A DNA stretch of 64,000 bases from Nostoc sp. TCL26-01 (GCF_013393945.1 NZ_CP040297.1:3054804-3118803); one strand, 5' to 3'; shown: positions 8,873-17,574, numbered from the stretch's first letter. Notes: generated from the sequence alone by a model not told the origin. Numbers and translations: made by a program.

Positions 8873-10138
8873 GTCTTCACTAACAATGTGGAGGCGCATA
8901 ATTGGAAACAAAAGTTCGCTGCCCGTTGAAAATTTTGACTTTGGGTCTTCACTAACAATGTGGAGGCGCATAATTGGAAACGGCGAAGGAGGAGACAACG
9001 ATAGTAGTGAGCGTCTTCACTAACAATGTGGAGGCGCATAATTGGAAACGGATTTCTGGCTCAAGTTCTTCCTGTTCTTCTTGGTCTTCACTAACAATGT
9101 GGAGGCGCATAATTGGAAACCCAGTTGGATTTTTGGGTAAGGGCATATTTATGTATTGTCTTCACTAACAATGTGGAGGCGCATAATTGGAAACAGGATT
9201 GTAATATCCCATGTATTCCCAAGTATGAGGTCTTCACTAACAATGTGGAGGCGCATAATTGGAAACGTATGTCGAGATATAAATCCTATCAAGAAAAAAG
9301 TCTTCACTAACAATGTGGAGGCGCATAATTGGAAACAAGACTCCCACTGGTGTCCGGAACATCCTCGTGAAGTCTTCACTAACAATGTGGAGGCGCATAA
9401 TTGGAAACGTTCCTCTAAAGGCTCTTCAAATAAATCTAGGCATCGTCTTCACTAACAATGTGGAGGCGCATAATTGGAAACGCTGTATTCATCTGTAATT
9501 GGTTGATTATTGTCGTGTCTTCACTAACAATGTGGAGGCGCATAATTGGAAACCGCCAAGCAGCATTTGAATTGCTACCTTAGCTTTTGTCTTCACTAAC
9601 AATGTGGAGGCGCATAATTGGAAACTAACATCAACACTTCAGAGTGCAAAGTATTCAATTGTCTTCACTAACAATGTGGAGGCGCATAATTGGAAACCGG
9701 GTCTTGTTTCTTTGTTGTACATAATAAAGTGTCTTCACTAACAATGTGGAGGCGCATAATTGGAAACCCACTGCCTCCGATGCTTCTAAAAATATCAAAA
9801 TCGTCTTCACTAACAATGTGGAGGCGCATAATTGGAAACTAAACTTTTTTTTGTCGCCATTCAATTACTTCTGGTCTTCACTAACAATGTGGAGGCGCAT
9901 AATTGGAAACCTTAATAATGAATAATGGATTTGCGCCAGGGGAAAAGGGTCTTCACTAACAATGTGGAGGCGCATAATTGGAAACCGGGAATTGTTACCG
10001 AAGTGCGACTCATTTTAGGAGTCTTCACTAACAATGTGGAGGCGCATAATTGGAAACGGGCTGCGACGAACAGGTAAGCCTTGGTTCCGCCCTTCAGAGT
10101 GGTCTTCACTAACAATGTGGAGGCGCATAATTGGAAAC
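8873..10138 (+). CRISPR. CRISPR array 1: 18 repeats of 37 bp, 17 spacers
   Basis: Eighteen identical-looking 37-bp repeats starting GTCTTCACTAACAATG and ending GGCGCATAATTGGAAAC, first at 8873-8909 and last at 10102-10138. Spacers are 31-44 bp, mostly 33-36. All repeats appear intact, including the last, so decay does not mark the distal end. The repeat 3' end gives a TTGGAAAC handle. A degenerate inverted echo (GTTTCCAATAACAGCGTGGAG) lies about 40 bp past the last repeat. Open frames running through the array on both strands are artefacts of the repeat unit. Confidence 0.98.
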
Positions 10139-10321
10139 AACTAGGTCTGTTTCTAGAATTTCCATCTATTCAAGTTTCCAATAACAGCGTGGAGACTTTT
10201 TAATAAAAATTCGTCAATCGCATCATAAACAGACGATTTCTTACTCTTCTCCAACAATAATAAAAATAAATAAGAATAAACCCAGCTTGTACGATTGCGC
10301 GCACAATAGAGGGAATTTGTA

Positions 10322-11794
10322 ATGCCTCTACCCGAATTATTCCCCCACTTTTTCATCCTCCAGCGATTAGTCGATGGTTCTCTCAACCAAAGCCAAAACC
10401 TAATTACAGCAATGCGACGCTGGATTCTAATCAATTGGTTTTATGGAGAAGCAAGCAAAAATTGCCAGTGCGATCGCTATAGTGGTATAACCTTCAATGA
10501 ATGGAGCGAATACTTTTTTAATCAAGACATATTCCATCTGCAACCATCATTTCAATCGGGACATCCTCTTGGTCGTTTGTTGGAGAGAAATGACGAAATC
10601 TTCAAACCCCATCATCCCCTCTGCCCCTGTTATAAAACGACTGTCGATTGGTTACGATTTTATAATATTAATGTTGATGAGTGGCTGGAAGAATTACAAA
10701 ACAATATTTATATATCCCCACAAACAGTTACCAAAGTAATTTGTCATCGTCTATTTGCTAAAGTGAGAAAAAGCCTACAGGCAGATATCAATACTTTGAT
10801 AGCTAAAGGATATCTCAAATGCGAAACATCTCTATTTAAAAAGCAAAATATTATCTATCTAGTAGATAAATTACCCGATTGGCTGTGTACCAAGGTTGCT
10901 AAAAAGCCAATAAATTCAAGTGGATTTTTTCCCGAATTAAATCCCACTGAAATGGCAGATTTAGCCCAAGCATTGGATATGTTGAGTTTTCTTGACCCCA
11001 AATTAGCACCGATCGCTGATAAAATTTCTGGGGAAGTTTACGGAACTCGGCGAATATTTCTGCACGTAGATTATATTTTATCTGAGGATAACCAGCTTAA
11101 TAGTGATAATTTACAAGAGCAACTACAAGAAAATTGGCAAAGTAGGGAAATTAAACCAATATTTTTAAACTATGCTAGCGCTCGTTGTGGTGATAAAAAA
11201 TGCCTAGTTTATCCGGTGTGTATTTATTACCTGCAAAGGGCAAAATATCTTTGTGGTTATGGGTTAAACCCTCAAGGTGATGTGAATTGGTATATTTATC
11301 GTTTGGAACGGATTAAATCATTTGCCTTTGTGGATTGGTCAAATCGAATCATTCCCCCACAAATGTTAGATAAATATCTCAATAATCAACTACCAGAGCC
11401 AGATGATGTGGAAAGAGAAATCAGCAGTGCTTGGGGATTTGAAATGAATAAACCTCCTCGCTTCATGTTGCTGAGATTTAAGCGCGATTATCACCAACGC
11501 TACATCAAAAATACCTTTCGTCATAACACGTTTACTTACATCATATCACCTGCCAAACTAGCACAAATAATTCATCACTATACAAGTAATCCCCAGGAAG
11601 AAAAATTATTAAATACTATTGTAAAAAAAAATCCTGACGATGCTTATTACAGTGTGATCTATCGCGCCAATGATAATAATATCATCATGCGTTTGCTTGC
11701 TTGGGGTGCTAATGTCGAGGTTTTATTACCCATGGAATTACGAAAACATATTGCTAAGAATATTCGGGAAGCCTCTACATTTTACGATTGTTAG
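10322..11794 (+). CDS. WYL-domain CRISPR-associated protein (TIGR03985-like)
   Basis: A 490-residue protein sitting between array 1 and the adaptation genes. The N-terminal half has helical, winged-helix-like sequence (about residues 135-190, RLFAKVRKSLQADINTLIAKG). The C-terminal half is a WYL-type ligand-binding region: YPVCIYYLQRAKYLCGYG, then WYIYRLERIKSFAFVDW, and a WCX-like tail WGANVEVLLPMELRKHIAKN. Cyanobacterial CRISPR loci carry a family of this layout (recalled as TIGR03985). WYL proteins are usually transcription regulators that sense a nucleic acid or nucleotide ligand, so a role in controlling cas or array expression is plausible but not shown. No Cas6 motif is seen. Confidence 0.7.
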   Translation: MPLPELFPHFFILQRLVDGSLNQSQNLITAMRRWILINWFYGEASKNCQCDRYSGITFNEWSEYFFNQDIFHLQPSFQSGHPLGRLLERNDEIFKPHHPLCPCYKTTVDWLRFYNINVDEWLEELQNNIYISPQTVTKVICHRLFAKVRKSLQADINTLIAKGYLKCETSLFKKQNIIYLVDKLPDWLCTKVAKKPINSSGFFPELNPTEMADLAQALDMLSFLDPKLAPIADKISGEVYGTRRIFLHVDYILSEDNQLNSDNLQEQLQENWQSREIKPIFLNYASARCGDKKCLVYPVCIYYLQRAKYLCGYGLNPQGDVNWYIYRLERIKSFAFVDWSNRIIPPQMLDKYLNNQLPEPDDVEREISSAWGFEMNKPPRFMLLRFKRDYHQRYIKNTFRHNTFTYIISPAKLAQIIHHYTSNPQEEKLLNTIVKKNPDDAYYSVIYRANDNNIIMRLLAWGANVEVLLPMELRKHIAKNIREASTFYDC

Positions 11795-12013
11795 GTACAC
11801 TCATAGCGGGTAGGATGCCCGCAATACAAAATTGACTAAAGAAAAGAAGGATACAAGCCCCTAAATTTATTTATGGGGATTGTAATTTTGAATTTTGCGA
11901 AAAGTTCTGTTCGCGTAGCGTCTCCGTAGGAGAAGGCGGGTTTCCCGCCGCAGGAAACTTTTTAAGACGAATTTTGAATTCGAGCGCAGCGAGTGACTTA
12001 CTTGGTTGCGGTA
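11795..12013. other. Intergenic region with repeat fragments
   Basis: Between the convergent WYL and M48 genes lie pieces of interspersed repeats, including TTCGCGTAGCGTCTCCGTAG, the palindromic GCGGGTTTCCCGC and AATTTTGAATT. No gene or clear terminator. Confidence 0.5.
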
Positions 12014-13060
12014 CTATGTTTTAATATAAGATCCCCGTCTTAAGGCTTCAATTCGTTTGTGAATTGGTGGATGGCTATGTTTCAACCAATGAAAAACCCC
12101 GACTTCTTCTTTCATTTCAACTCGTATCCATAAAGTTGACATTTCTTCACGGTTCTTTTTCGGTGGTTGAAAGGGAAGTCTGTCTAGGGTTGCGAGTGCT
12201 GATACCATCGCATCAACGCTAGTGAGTCTTGCCGCAACAGCATCAGCGTGATATTCTCGCCAACGACTGTGCGAAAAGGTCAGTAATGTTACCAAAAATT
12301 GGGTTATTGATGGTAGTAACATTAGTACTAGCCAAATTACAACACCAACAAAAAAGCTTATTGCGTGTTGCCAATTGCCCAACAAACCATAGATTAAACC
12401 CGCAATTAACATTAATAAAGCAGCAAATCGACCTAGATACCAAACAACCAATAACATGGGTGTAAAAAGAGTCACCATTACCCCACCCCAAGTTGCAGAA
12501 AGTAAGGTTTTTGCCATCGTATCTAAGTTAGCAATATGACCGATTTCATGAGCCATAACCGCAGCGACTTCTTCCCGATTTAAATTTTTAATTAAACCTG
12601 TAGTTGCAACTACCATTGAATACGAACGAGTAGCACCAACAGCATAAGCATTGGGATTATCATCACACAATTCAATTCCCACTACCGGAGTTTTAGTGAT
12701 ATTTTCAGCGATCGCAATATCTCTAATCGTGCTACACAACCATCTTTCCGTATCCGAATACAGTCCTTTCTCATCTACTAAAAATGGATTAATCACCCGA
12801 ATTTTTCTTTGATTAATGTAAGTAGGAACTGCGGCAAAATATCGGTAACTTGTAGTGACAACCCAATAAATACTAGGAAACCCAATACAAATCAAGAAAA
12901 ACAACCCCAGAATAAAACTTAATGCACCCTGTTGCAATAACAGTAACCCGTAATAGCTTGCACACAAACCATAAATCAAAACTGCTAAACAAAATAGCGC
13001 CATAATTGCAATTACAGCTAAATTACCGCCAGCATTTTTAAATCTCATCCTGGACTCCAT
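12014..13060 (-). CDS. M48 family (HtpX-like) membrane zinc protease
   Basis: A 348-residue integral membrane metalloprotease. The zinc site HEIGH is at residues 171-175 (VMAHEIGHIANLD). Two N-terminal membrane segments (about 13-35 and 43-70) and two more after the active site (about 190-250) give the HtpX layout. HtpX proteins cut damaged membrane proteins. The gene lies between the WYL and RT-Cas1 genes and runs divergently from the RT gene across a 130-bp gap, so the two may share a control region. Whether it belongs to the CRISPR system or is a passenger is open. A second ATG four codons in is an equally good start. Confidence 0.88.
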   Translation of the reverse strand: MESRMRFKNAGGNLAVIAIMALFCLAVLIYGLCASYYGLLLLQQGALSFILGLFFLICIGFPSIYWVVTTSYRYFAAVPTYINQRKIRVINPFLVDEKGLYSDTERWLCSTIRDIAIAENITKTPVVGIELCDDNPNAYAVGATRSYSMVVATTGLIKNLNREEVAAVMAHEIGHIANLDTMAKTLLSATWGGVMVTLFTPMLLVVWYLGRFAALLMLIAGLIYGLLGNWQHAISFFVGVVIWLVLMLLPSITQFLVTLLTFSHSRWREYHADAVAARLTSVDAMVSALATLDRLPFQPPKKNREEMSTLWIRVEMKEEVGVFHWLKHSHPPIHKRIEALRRGSYIKT

Positions 13061-13190
13061 TTAGATAAATTACAGCTAGAAAATTCTCCATGCTGTAACT
13101 TATCATCCCTATGGAAACTCGCCTTTCCAAGCCAGAAGTAAACTAAAACCTAGATTCTTCCTATCAAAAATCCTCAATCCCATCGGTTTT

Positions 13191-14126
13191 ATGGAAGCAA
13201 TAATTAGTGAATTTCTGGCTTTGCACAATTTTCAACGAGCCTGGGAAAAAGTTGCAGAGAAACGCGGCTGTGCGGGTATCGACAGAGAAACCATTGATGA
13301 TTTTGCTCGTAATCAAGCATTAAATATCTATGAATTACGCAATACAGTTGCTAATGGTAGCTATGAACCTCTACCTTGCAGACAAGTTGTCATACCCAAA
13401 CGTAATGGTAATTTACGAGAATTAAAAATACCAACAGTACGCGATCGCATCGTCCAACAAGCGCTGTTAAATGTATTTTATCCCGTCTTGGAGGCGAAAT
13501 TTTCGAGTGCGAGTTTTGCCTATCGTCCCAATTTATCCTATCTGAATGCAGTGGAAAAAATCGCTGATTTTCGTGATGAAGGTTATATTTGGGTATTCGA
13601 TGCTGATATCGTCAAATTTTTTGATAATATCGAACATTCCCGCTTATTACAAGAAATTAGACTACATCTCGACCATCCCGGTATTTTATGTTTGATTAAA
13701 TCCTGGGTATCGGTTGGTGTACAAACCGATGCAGGTTTAATTTTATCTCAAAAAGGTATTCCTCAAGGCGCAGTAATTTCACCAATCTTAGCCAATATTT
13801 ACCTGCATGAGTTTGATGAGATAATCACCGCCAGTAATTTACAACTCGTGCGTTATGCTGATGATTTTGTAGTTTTAGCACGTACCCAAGCAGAAATTTT
13901 GGCAGCCAAAATAGAAATCACTAATTTATTAGCTGGTATGGGATTAGAGATACATCCCGAAAAAACTAGAATTACTAATTTTGAGCATGGATTCTGTTTT
14001 CTCGGTCATGGATTTATAGATAATGCGATTTTTCCCATCGATACAAAGCGCACTAAATATACAAACAACTCAGTTCCTCAACCACAATCAACGCAACGTA
14101 AAAAAAAACGCCTCCGCATCAATTAG
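13191..14126 (+). CDS. CRISPR-associated reverse transcriptase (RT part of RT-Cas1)
   Basis: A 311-residue RT of the group II intron-like lineage seen fused to Cas1. Visible blocks are FDADIVKFFDNIEH (136-149, first catalytic Asp), QKGIPQGAVISPILANIYLH, and the YADD centre at 222-225. No maturase or HNH domain follows, so it is not a group II intron protein. In studied RT-Cas1 systems this enzyme copies RNA so that RNA-derived spacers can enter the array. The frame ends in TAG at 14124-14126, just after a run of nine A (14100-14108); a -1 slip there reads into cas1 without a stop. No N-terminal Cas6 domain is present. Confidence 0.9.
   Translation: MEAIISEFLALHNFQRAWEKVAEKRGCAGIDRETIDDFARNQALNIYELRNTVANGSYEPLPCRQVVIPKRNGNLRELKIPTVRDRIVQQALLNVFYPVLEAKFSSASFAYRPNLSYLNAVEKIADFRDEGYIWVFDADIVKFFDNIEHSRLLQEIRLHLDHPGILCLIKSWVSVGVQTDAGLILSQKGIPQGAVISPILANIYLHEFDEIITASNLQLVRYADDFVVLARTQAEILAAKIEITNLLAGMGLEIHPEKTRITNFEHGFCFLGHGFIDNAIFPIDTKRTKYTNNSVPQPQSTQRKKKRLRIN
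14100..14108 (+). promoter_or_regulatory. A9 slippery run joining RT and Cas1 frames
   Basis: The RT codons here are CGT AAA AAA AAA CGC. Moving back one base gives ...AAA ACG CCT CCG CAT CAA, open through to the Cas1 stop at 15337. The joined protein would be about 715 residues (306 RT codons plus 409), a normal RT-Cas1 size. A run of this length can cause ribosomal -1 shifting or RNA polymerase slippage. A simple frameshift mutation or sequencing error at the homopolymer is the alternative. Confidence 0.65.
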
Positions 14127-14143
14127 CACCGCAAATTGAGAGA

Positions 14144-15337
14144 TTGCAGTTAGATACACAACCAAATAAAGAACTAGAAATTTTAGAACAAGAACAACAA
14201 CATCATCATCAAATTGCATTCCTCCATCAACCTTATTTAGTAGAAACAGATGTCACTACAGACAGAGAAATTATTTCTGATGATAGTGATGACAAAAATA
14301 GTCCTTTACAAAAAAATATTTGGAATCAGGAAATGGCTGCAATTTATCTGCTCGAACAGGGAACAAGTATTTATAAAGACCACCTCCGTTTTATTATTCA
14401 TGTCAGCGAAAAAACAAAACTGGAAATACCAATTCGTGAAGTCGAACAAATCATGATTTTTGGCAATATCCAACTTTCTACTCCCGTGATTAATGCCTGT
14501 TTAAAAGAAAAAATTGGTGTACTGTTTCTCAACCAACTGGGTCAATATCACGGACATTTAGCTAGTGAAGAATCTACAAATATAGATAATCATCTCATCC
14601 AAATGGAACGACGCAATAACGACTATTTTCAGTTTCAAGTATCTAAGGCGATCGTTTATGGAAAATTAACTAATTCTAAGCAGTTATTAATGCGCTTTAA
14701 TCGCAAACGCAAAATAGCAGCAGTAGAGCAGGCAATATATGGCATTAGTAAAGATATTGATGCCTTAGAATTAGTTGATAATTTAGATTCTTTGCGCGGT
14801 TATGAAGGTATCACAGCCGCAAGATATTTTCCTGCCTTTGGACAGTTAATTACTAATCCCAATTTTGAATTTTCTCTCCGCAATCGTCAACCACCTACAG
14901 ACCCGATAAATTCTCTCTTAAGCTTTGGTTATACGCTGTTATTGAATAATGTCATGAGTTTTATTGTTGCCGAAGGACTTTCACCATATATCGGTAATTT
15001 TCACTATGGAGAAAGACAAAAATCTTATTTAGCTTTTGATTTAATGGAGGAATTTCGGTCTGTCATAGTTGATAGTTTGGTTTTGAAGATTATTAATAAT
15101 TCAGTGTTTAAACCGCAGGATTTTGACATTTTAGATAGTACAGGAGGAGTATATTTAAATCAATCATCACGGCGGATTTTTCTTCAAAAACTTGAAGCTA
15201 GGATGAATGAGGAAACATCTCATCCCGATTTACAATCTCAAGTCACATACCGTCATGCAATTCAATTACAAGTCAGAAGATATAAACGTTGTTTATTATC
15301 GGATATTCCCTATGCAGCATTTTTAAGACCTGTTTAA
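14144..15337 (+). CDS. cas1: CRISPR-associated Cas1 integrase (Cas1 part of RT-Cas1)
   Basis: Cas1 integrates new spacers together with Cas2. The metal-binding residues are visible as Glu221 (RGYEGITAARYF), His287 (NFHYGERQK) and Asp299 (LAFDLMEEFR), counting from a TTG at 14144. The first 65 residues are a Gln/Glu-rich linker (ELEILEQEQQHHHQI) expected between RT and Cas1 domains, and the Cas1 fold begins near IWNQEMAAIYLLEQG. There is no ATG or good ribosome binding site, which favours production as a fusion with the upstream RT through the A9 run. Independent start at the TTG is the alternative. Confidence 0.9.
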   Translation: MQLDTQPNKELEILEQEQQHHHQIAFLHQPYLVETDVTTDREIISDDSDDKNSPLQKNIWNQEMAAIYLLEQGTSIYKDHLRFIIHVSEKTKLEIPIREVEQIMIFGNIQLSTPVINACLKEKIGVLFLNQLGQYHGHLASEESTNIDNHLIQMERRNNDYFQFQVSKAIVYGKLTNSKQLLMRFNRKRKIAAVEQAIYGISKDIDALELVDNLDSLRGYEGITAARYFPAFGQLITNPNFEFSLRNRQPPTDPINSLLSFGYTLLLNNVMSFIVAEGLSPYIGNFHYGERQKSYLAFDLMEEFRSVIVDSLVLKIINNSVFKPQDFDILDSTGGVYLNQSSRRIFLQKLEARMNEETSHPDLQSQVTYRHAIQLQVRRYKRCLLSDIPYAAFLRPV

Positions 15338-15501
15338 ATTCTCTTAAATTGATTGAAAAATGCTAATTTTTTAGAAAAATACTGTAGGGTTTAATAATAC
15401 TAAACTCTATGGTAGAATATAATGGAGTTTGTGTTAAATAGTTTTATAATACCAGTAAAATAATTTATAGTTTTATTCACTCATAATCTTCATCTATCTA
15501 A

Positions 15502-15777
15502 ATGTTAGTCGTTGTTGTATATGATATTCCTAATGACAAAAGACGCACGAAGTTATCCAATTTTCTAGAAGGTTATGGACGAAGAGTCCAGTTTTCTGTG
15601 TTTGAGTGTTTTTTGAGTTTGGAGGAAATGCGACAACTTTATATAGATGTGAGAAAGTTAGTTAAACCTGCGGAGGATAATCTGCGTTTTTATTGGATAT
15701 CTCAAGAAGCTGTTGAGAGGGTGTTAACAATTGGTGGTGAAACACCCCAACCACCTCCAAACTACTATGTAATCTAG
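15502..15777 (+). CDS. cas2: CRISPR-associated Cas2
   Basis: A 91-residue ferredoxin-fold protein starting MLVVVVYDIPNDKRRTKL, with the conserved strand-1 Asp at position 8, and a typical RVQFSVFECFLS strand. Cas2 bridges two Cas1 dimers in the spacer-integration complex. It lies 164 bp after cas1 and 218 bp before array 2, so array 2 is the one served in cis. The gap before it is AT-rich and may carry its own promoter. Confidence 0.95.
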   Translation: MLVVVVYDIPNDKRRTKLSNFLEGYGRRVQFSVFECFLSLEEMRQLYIDVRKLVKPAEDNLRFYWISQEAVERVLTIGGETPQPPPNYYVI

Positions 15778-15995
15778 ATTTGAGGCTATTCTAGCAGGTT
15801 TTGTAACATGACCATCGACACACCTCAGCAAATCGCCCAAACCCTTATTCTTTCGTTGAGGTGTGTCGATTACTTGCTATGTAAGGGTTTGACGTATGTG
15901 TTTGATTAATTTTTCCGTTGATTTTATAATGCCTTTTAGAGGTGTGTCGATTTGCGGTCTGAAACCCTTACTGGGTAAGGGCTGCTAGACGAACT
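15778..15995 (+). promoter_or_regulatory. Leader of CRISPR array 2 with interleaved repeated motifs
   Basis: Between cas2 and the first repeat there are three copies of the 13-mer GAGGTGTGTCGAT: inverted at 15814-15826, direct at 15858-15870 and direct at 15939-15951. Each is followed by a 9-mer AAACCCTTA in matching or mirrored orientation (15839-15847, inverted 15882-15890, 15962-15970). The first inverted pair could form a hairpin. Position and structure suggest leader anchoring sites for the adaptation complex or a promoter-regulator region. Function is inferred. Confidence 0.65.
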
Positions 15996-16689
15996 CCCCA
16001 CCGATTGGGTTAATTCGGAATAATTGGAAACGTTTTCAATTCCGATAAATCCCGACGGAGTTCTTCGCCCCACCGATTGGGTTAATTCGGAATAATTGGA
16101 AACATTATCTCTACAGGGATGCTCTCTGTAGAGTCCCCTCCCCCACCGATTGGGTTAATTCGGAATAATTGGAAACTTGAAGCGGACAGAGTCCTCTTTA
16201 GTTGGAACAAACCCCACCGATTGGGTTAATTCGGAATAATTGGAAACTTTTTCGCTATCTTTGTGTTCTCCTCTATAGTCAGCCCCCACCGATTGGGTTA
16301 ATTCGGAATAATTGGAAACGGTTGTCTTACGGCGCTCGTGCGCCATAAAACAAATTCCCCACCGATTGGGTTAATTCGGAATAATTGGAAACGAAGCAAG
16401 AAATTGCTTCAGGCAATTTAGAAAAGGCAATATCCCCCACCGATTGGGTTAATTCGGAATAATTGGAAACTCTCTCCCCTGCAGGAGAGATTGCACTAAC
16501 GTGAACTCCCCACCGATTGGGTTAATTCGGAATAATTGGAAACGAAAATTGACGATCGTTACCGGAAACAGTATAAAAACCCCACCGATTGGGTTAATTC
16601 GGAATAATTGGAAACAGCTGTCTCTGCTATTGTTTCATTAAATCCTGTAAATACCCCACCGATTGGGTTAATTCGGAATAATTGGAAAC
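15996..16689 (+). CRISPR. CRISPR array 2: 10 repeats of 36 bp, 9 spacers
   Basis: Ten identical-looking 36-bp repeats starting CCCCACCGATTGGG and ending TCGGAATAATTGGAAAC. Starts are 15996, 16068, 16141, 16212, 16284, 16357, 16435, 16508, 16580 and 16654. Spacers are 35-42 bp. The last 12 bases (ATAATTGGAAAC) are the same as in array 1, although the rest of the repeat differs. Several spacers contain perfect hairpins. The final repeat is followed directly by the interior of an Rpn-like gene. Confidence 0.98.
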
Positions 16690-17182
16690 GATTTTCTCTT
16701 CCATAAATCCCTTCGGTATAGTTGTGATGGCACATTTACGCACTAAAGCTACAAACCAAAACCCCGAAAGTAGACTACATTGGAAGCTAAGACTAGTGAG
16801 AATGTTGTTTGAAAAAGGGTATAACCGCGAAGAAATAATTGGATTATTTCGATTTATCGATTGGATAATGTCGTTACCAGAGGAATTAGCCAACAACTTT
16901 AAAACAGAATTAAGAACCGAAGAGGAGGCAGGTAGAATGCGTTATGTAACCAGCATTGAACGTTTAGCGAAACAAGAAGGTAGAGAAGAAGGTAGAGTCG
17001 AGACTGCAAGAGAAAGCATAATCGAAGTTCTGGAAGTGCGGTTTAGGGAAATACCAAATCCGATTCTTGAAAAAATTAATGGCATAAATGATGTATCTCT
17101 GCTGAGGGTACTCCTGAGACAAGCGATCGCCATACCTTCACTCGACGCATTTTCAGCACTTATTGACGAAATCAGCTTGTAA
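16690..17182 (+). pseudogene. 3' remnant of Rpn/YhgA-like nuclease gene
   Basis: The open frame continues from the last repeat of array 2 to a TAA at 17180-17182. The translation (NPFGIVVMAHLRTKAT, then RMLFEKGYNREEIIGLFRFI and YVTSIERLAKQEGREEGR) matches the C-terminal half of cyanobacterial Rpn/PD-(D/E)XK-type proteins, which end in a charged, coiled tail. The N-terminal nuclease half, roughly the first 150 residues, is missing at the array boundary. It could still be translated from the ATG at 16727, but it lacks the catalytic domain. Confidence 0.7.
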
Positions 17183-17199
17183 ATTTTGTCAGATGCTAA

Positions 17200-17408
17200 T
17201 ACCATTTCACTTTAATAATGATACAAATACGTGAGTCCGTCAGTCCGTCAGGGATTGTAAATCCCTGTCTCATAGCTAAAGTCCTCTCAAAAGGACTGAA
17301 TATCAGAGTCCATTTTAATGGACTTAAGCTATGAGACCACCGTTTTAACGGTGGGCGGACAATACCCAACGAGTAAGCTATATGTATCAGGATTTTTGTG
17401 AATTGGTA
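17200..17408. mobile_element. 209-bp MITE, copy 1
   Basis: The ends are TACCATTTCAC (17200-17210) and GTGAATTGGTA (17398-17408), inverted with one mismatch, flanked by TAA on both sides (17197-17199 and 17409-17411). The interior contains several short palindromes (AGTCC..GGACT types, ACCGTTTTAACGGT). The same 209 bp occurs inverted at 61728-61936. It has no transposase and is presumably moved in trans. Confidence 0.88.
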
Positions 17409-17574
17409 TAACAACGGTGATAATCCAGACATAGCCTCATAGTCCCAAATTTCTCACTTCTAAGAAATCCAGGATGGGGCGATCGCCACTTTTGGAAACC
17501 CGCGTTTCCGAGCATAGGTTTTAATAAAGCATATTAAAGTCCAAACCCAAACAGAAAGCAGTTGGGGAAAACCT

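Noticed and set aside
8851..10115. Open reading frames on both strands through CRISPR array 1 (repeating MWRRIIGN- or QLCASTLLVKT-type peptides)
   Set aside because: They are direct translations of the repeat unit; frames come and go with spacer length.
13191..14126. RT as part of a group II intron
   Set aside because: No maturase X or HNH domain follows, no intron-like RNA structure was seen, and Cas1 follows directly in the -1 frame.
8910..16653. Self-targeting spacers against genes in this window
   Set aside because: By eye no spacer matched other parts of the window; a full search could not be run.
16155..16896. Minus-strand frames with repeated NYSELTQSVG through array 2
   Set aside because: Translation of the 36-bp repeat, not genes.
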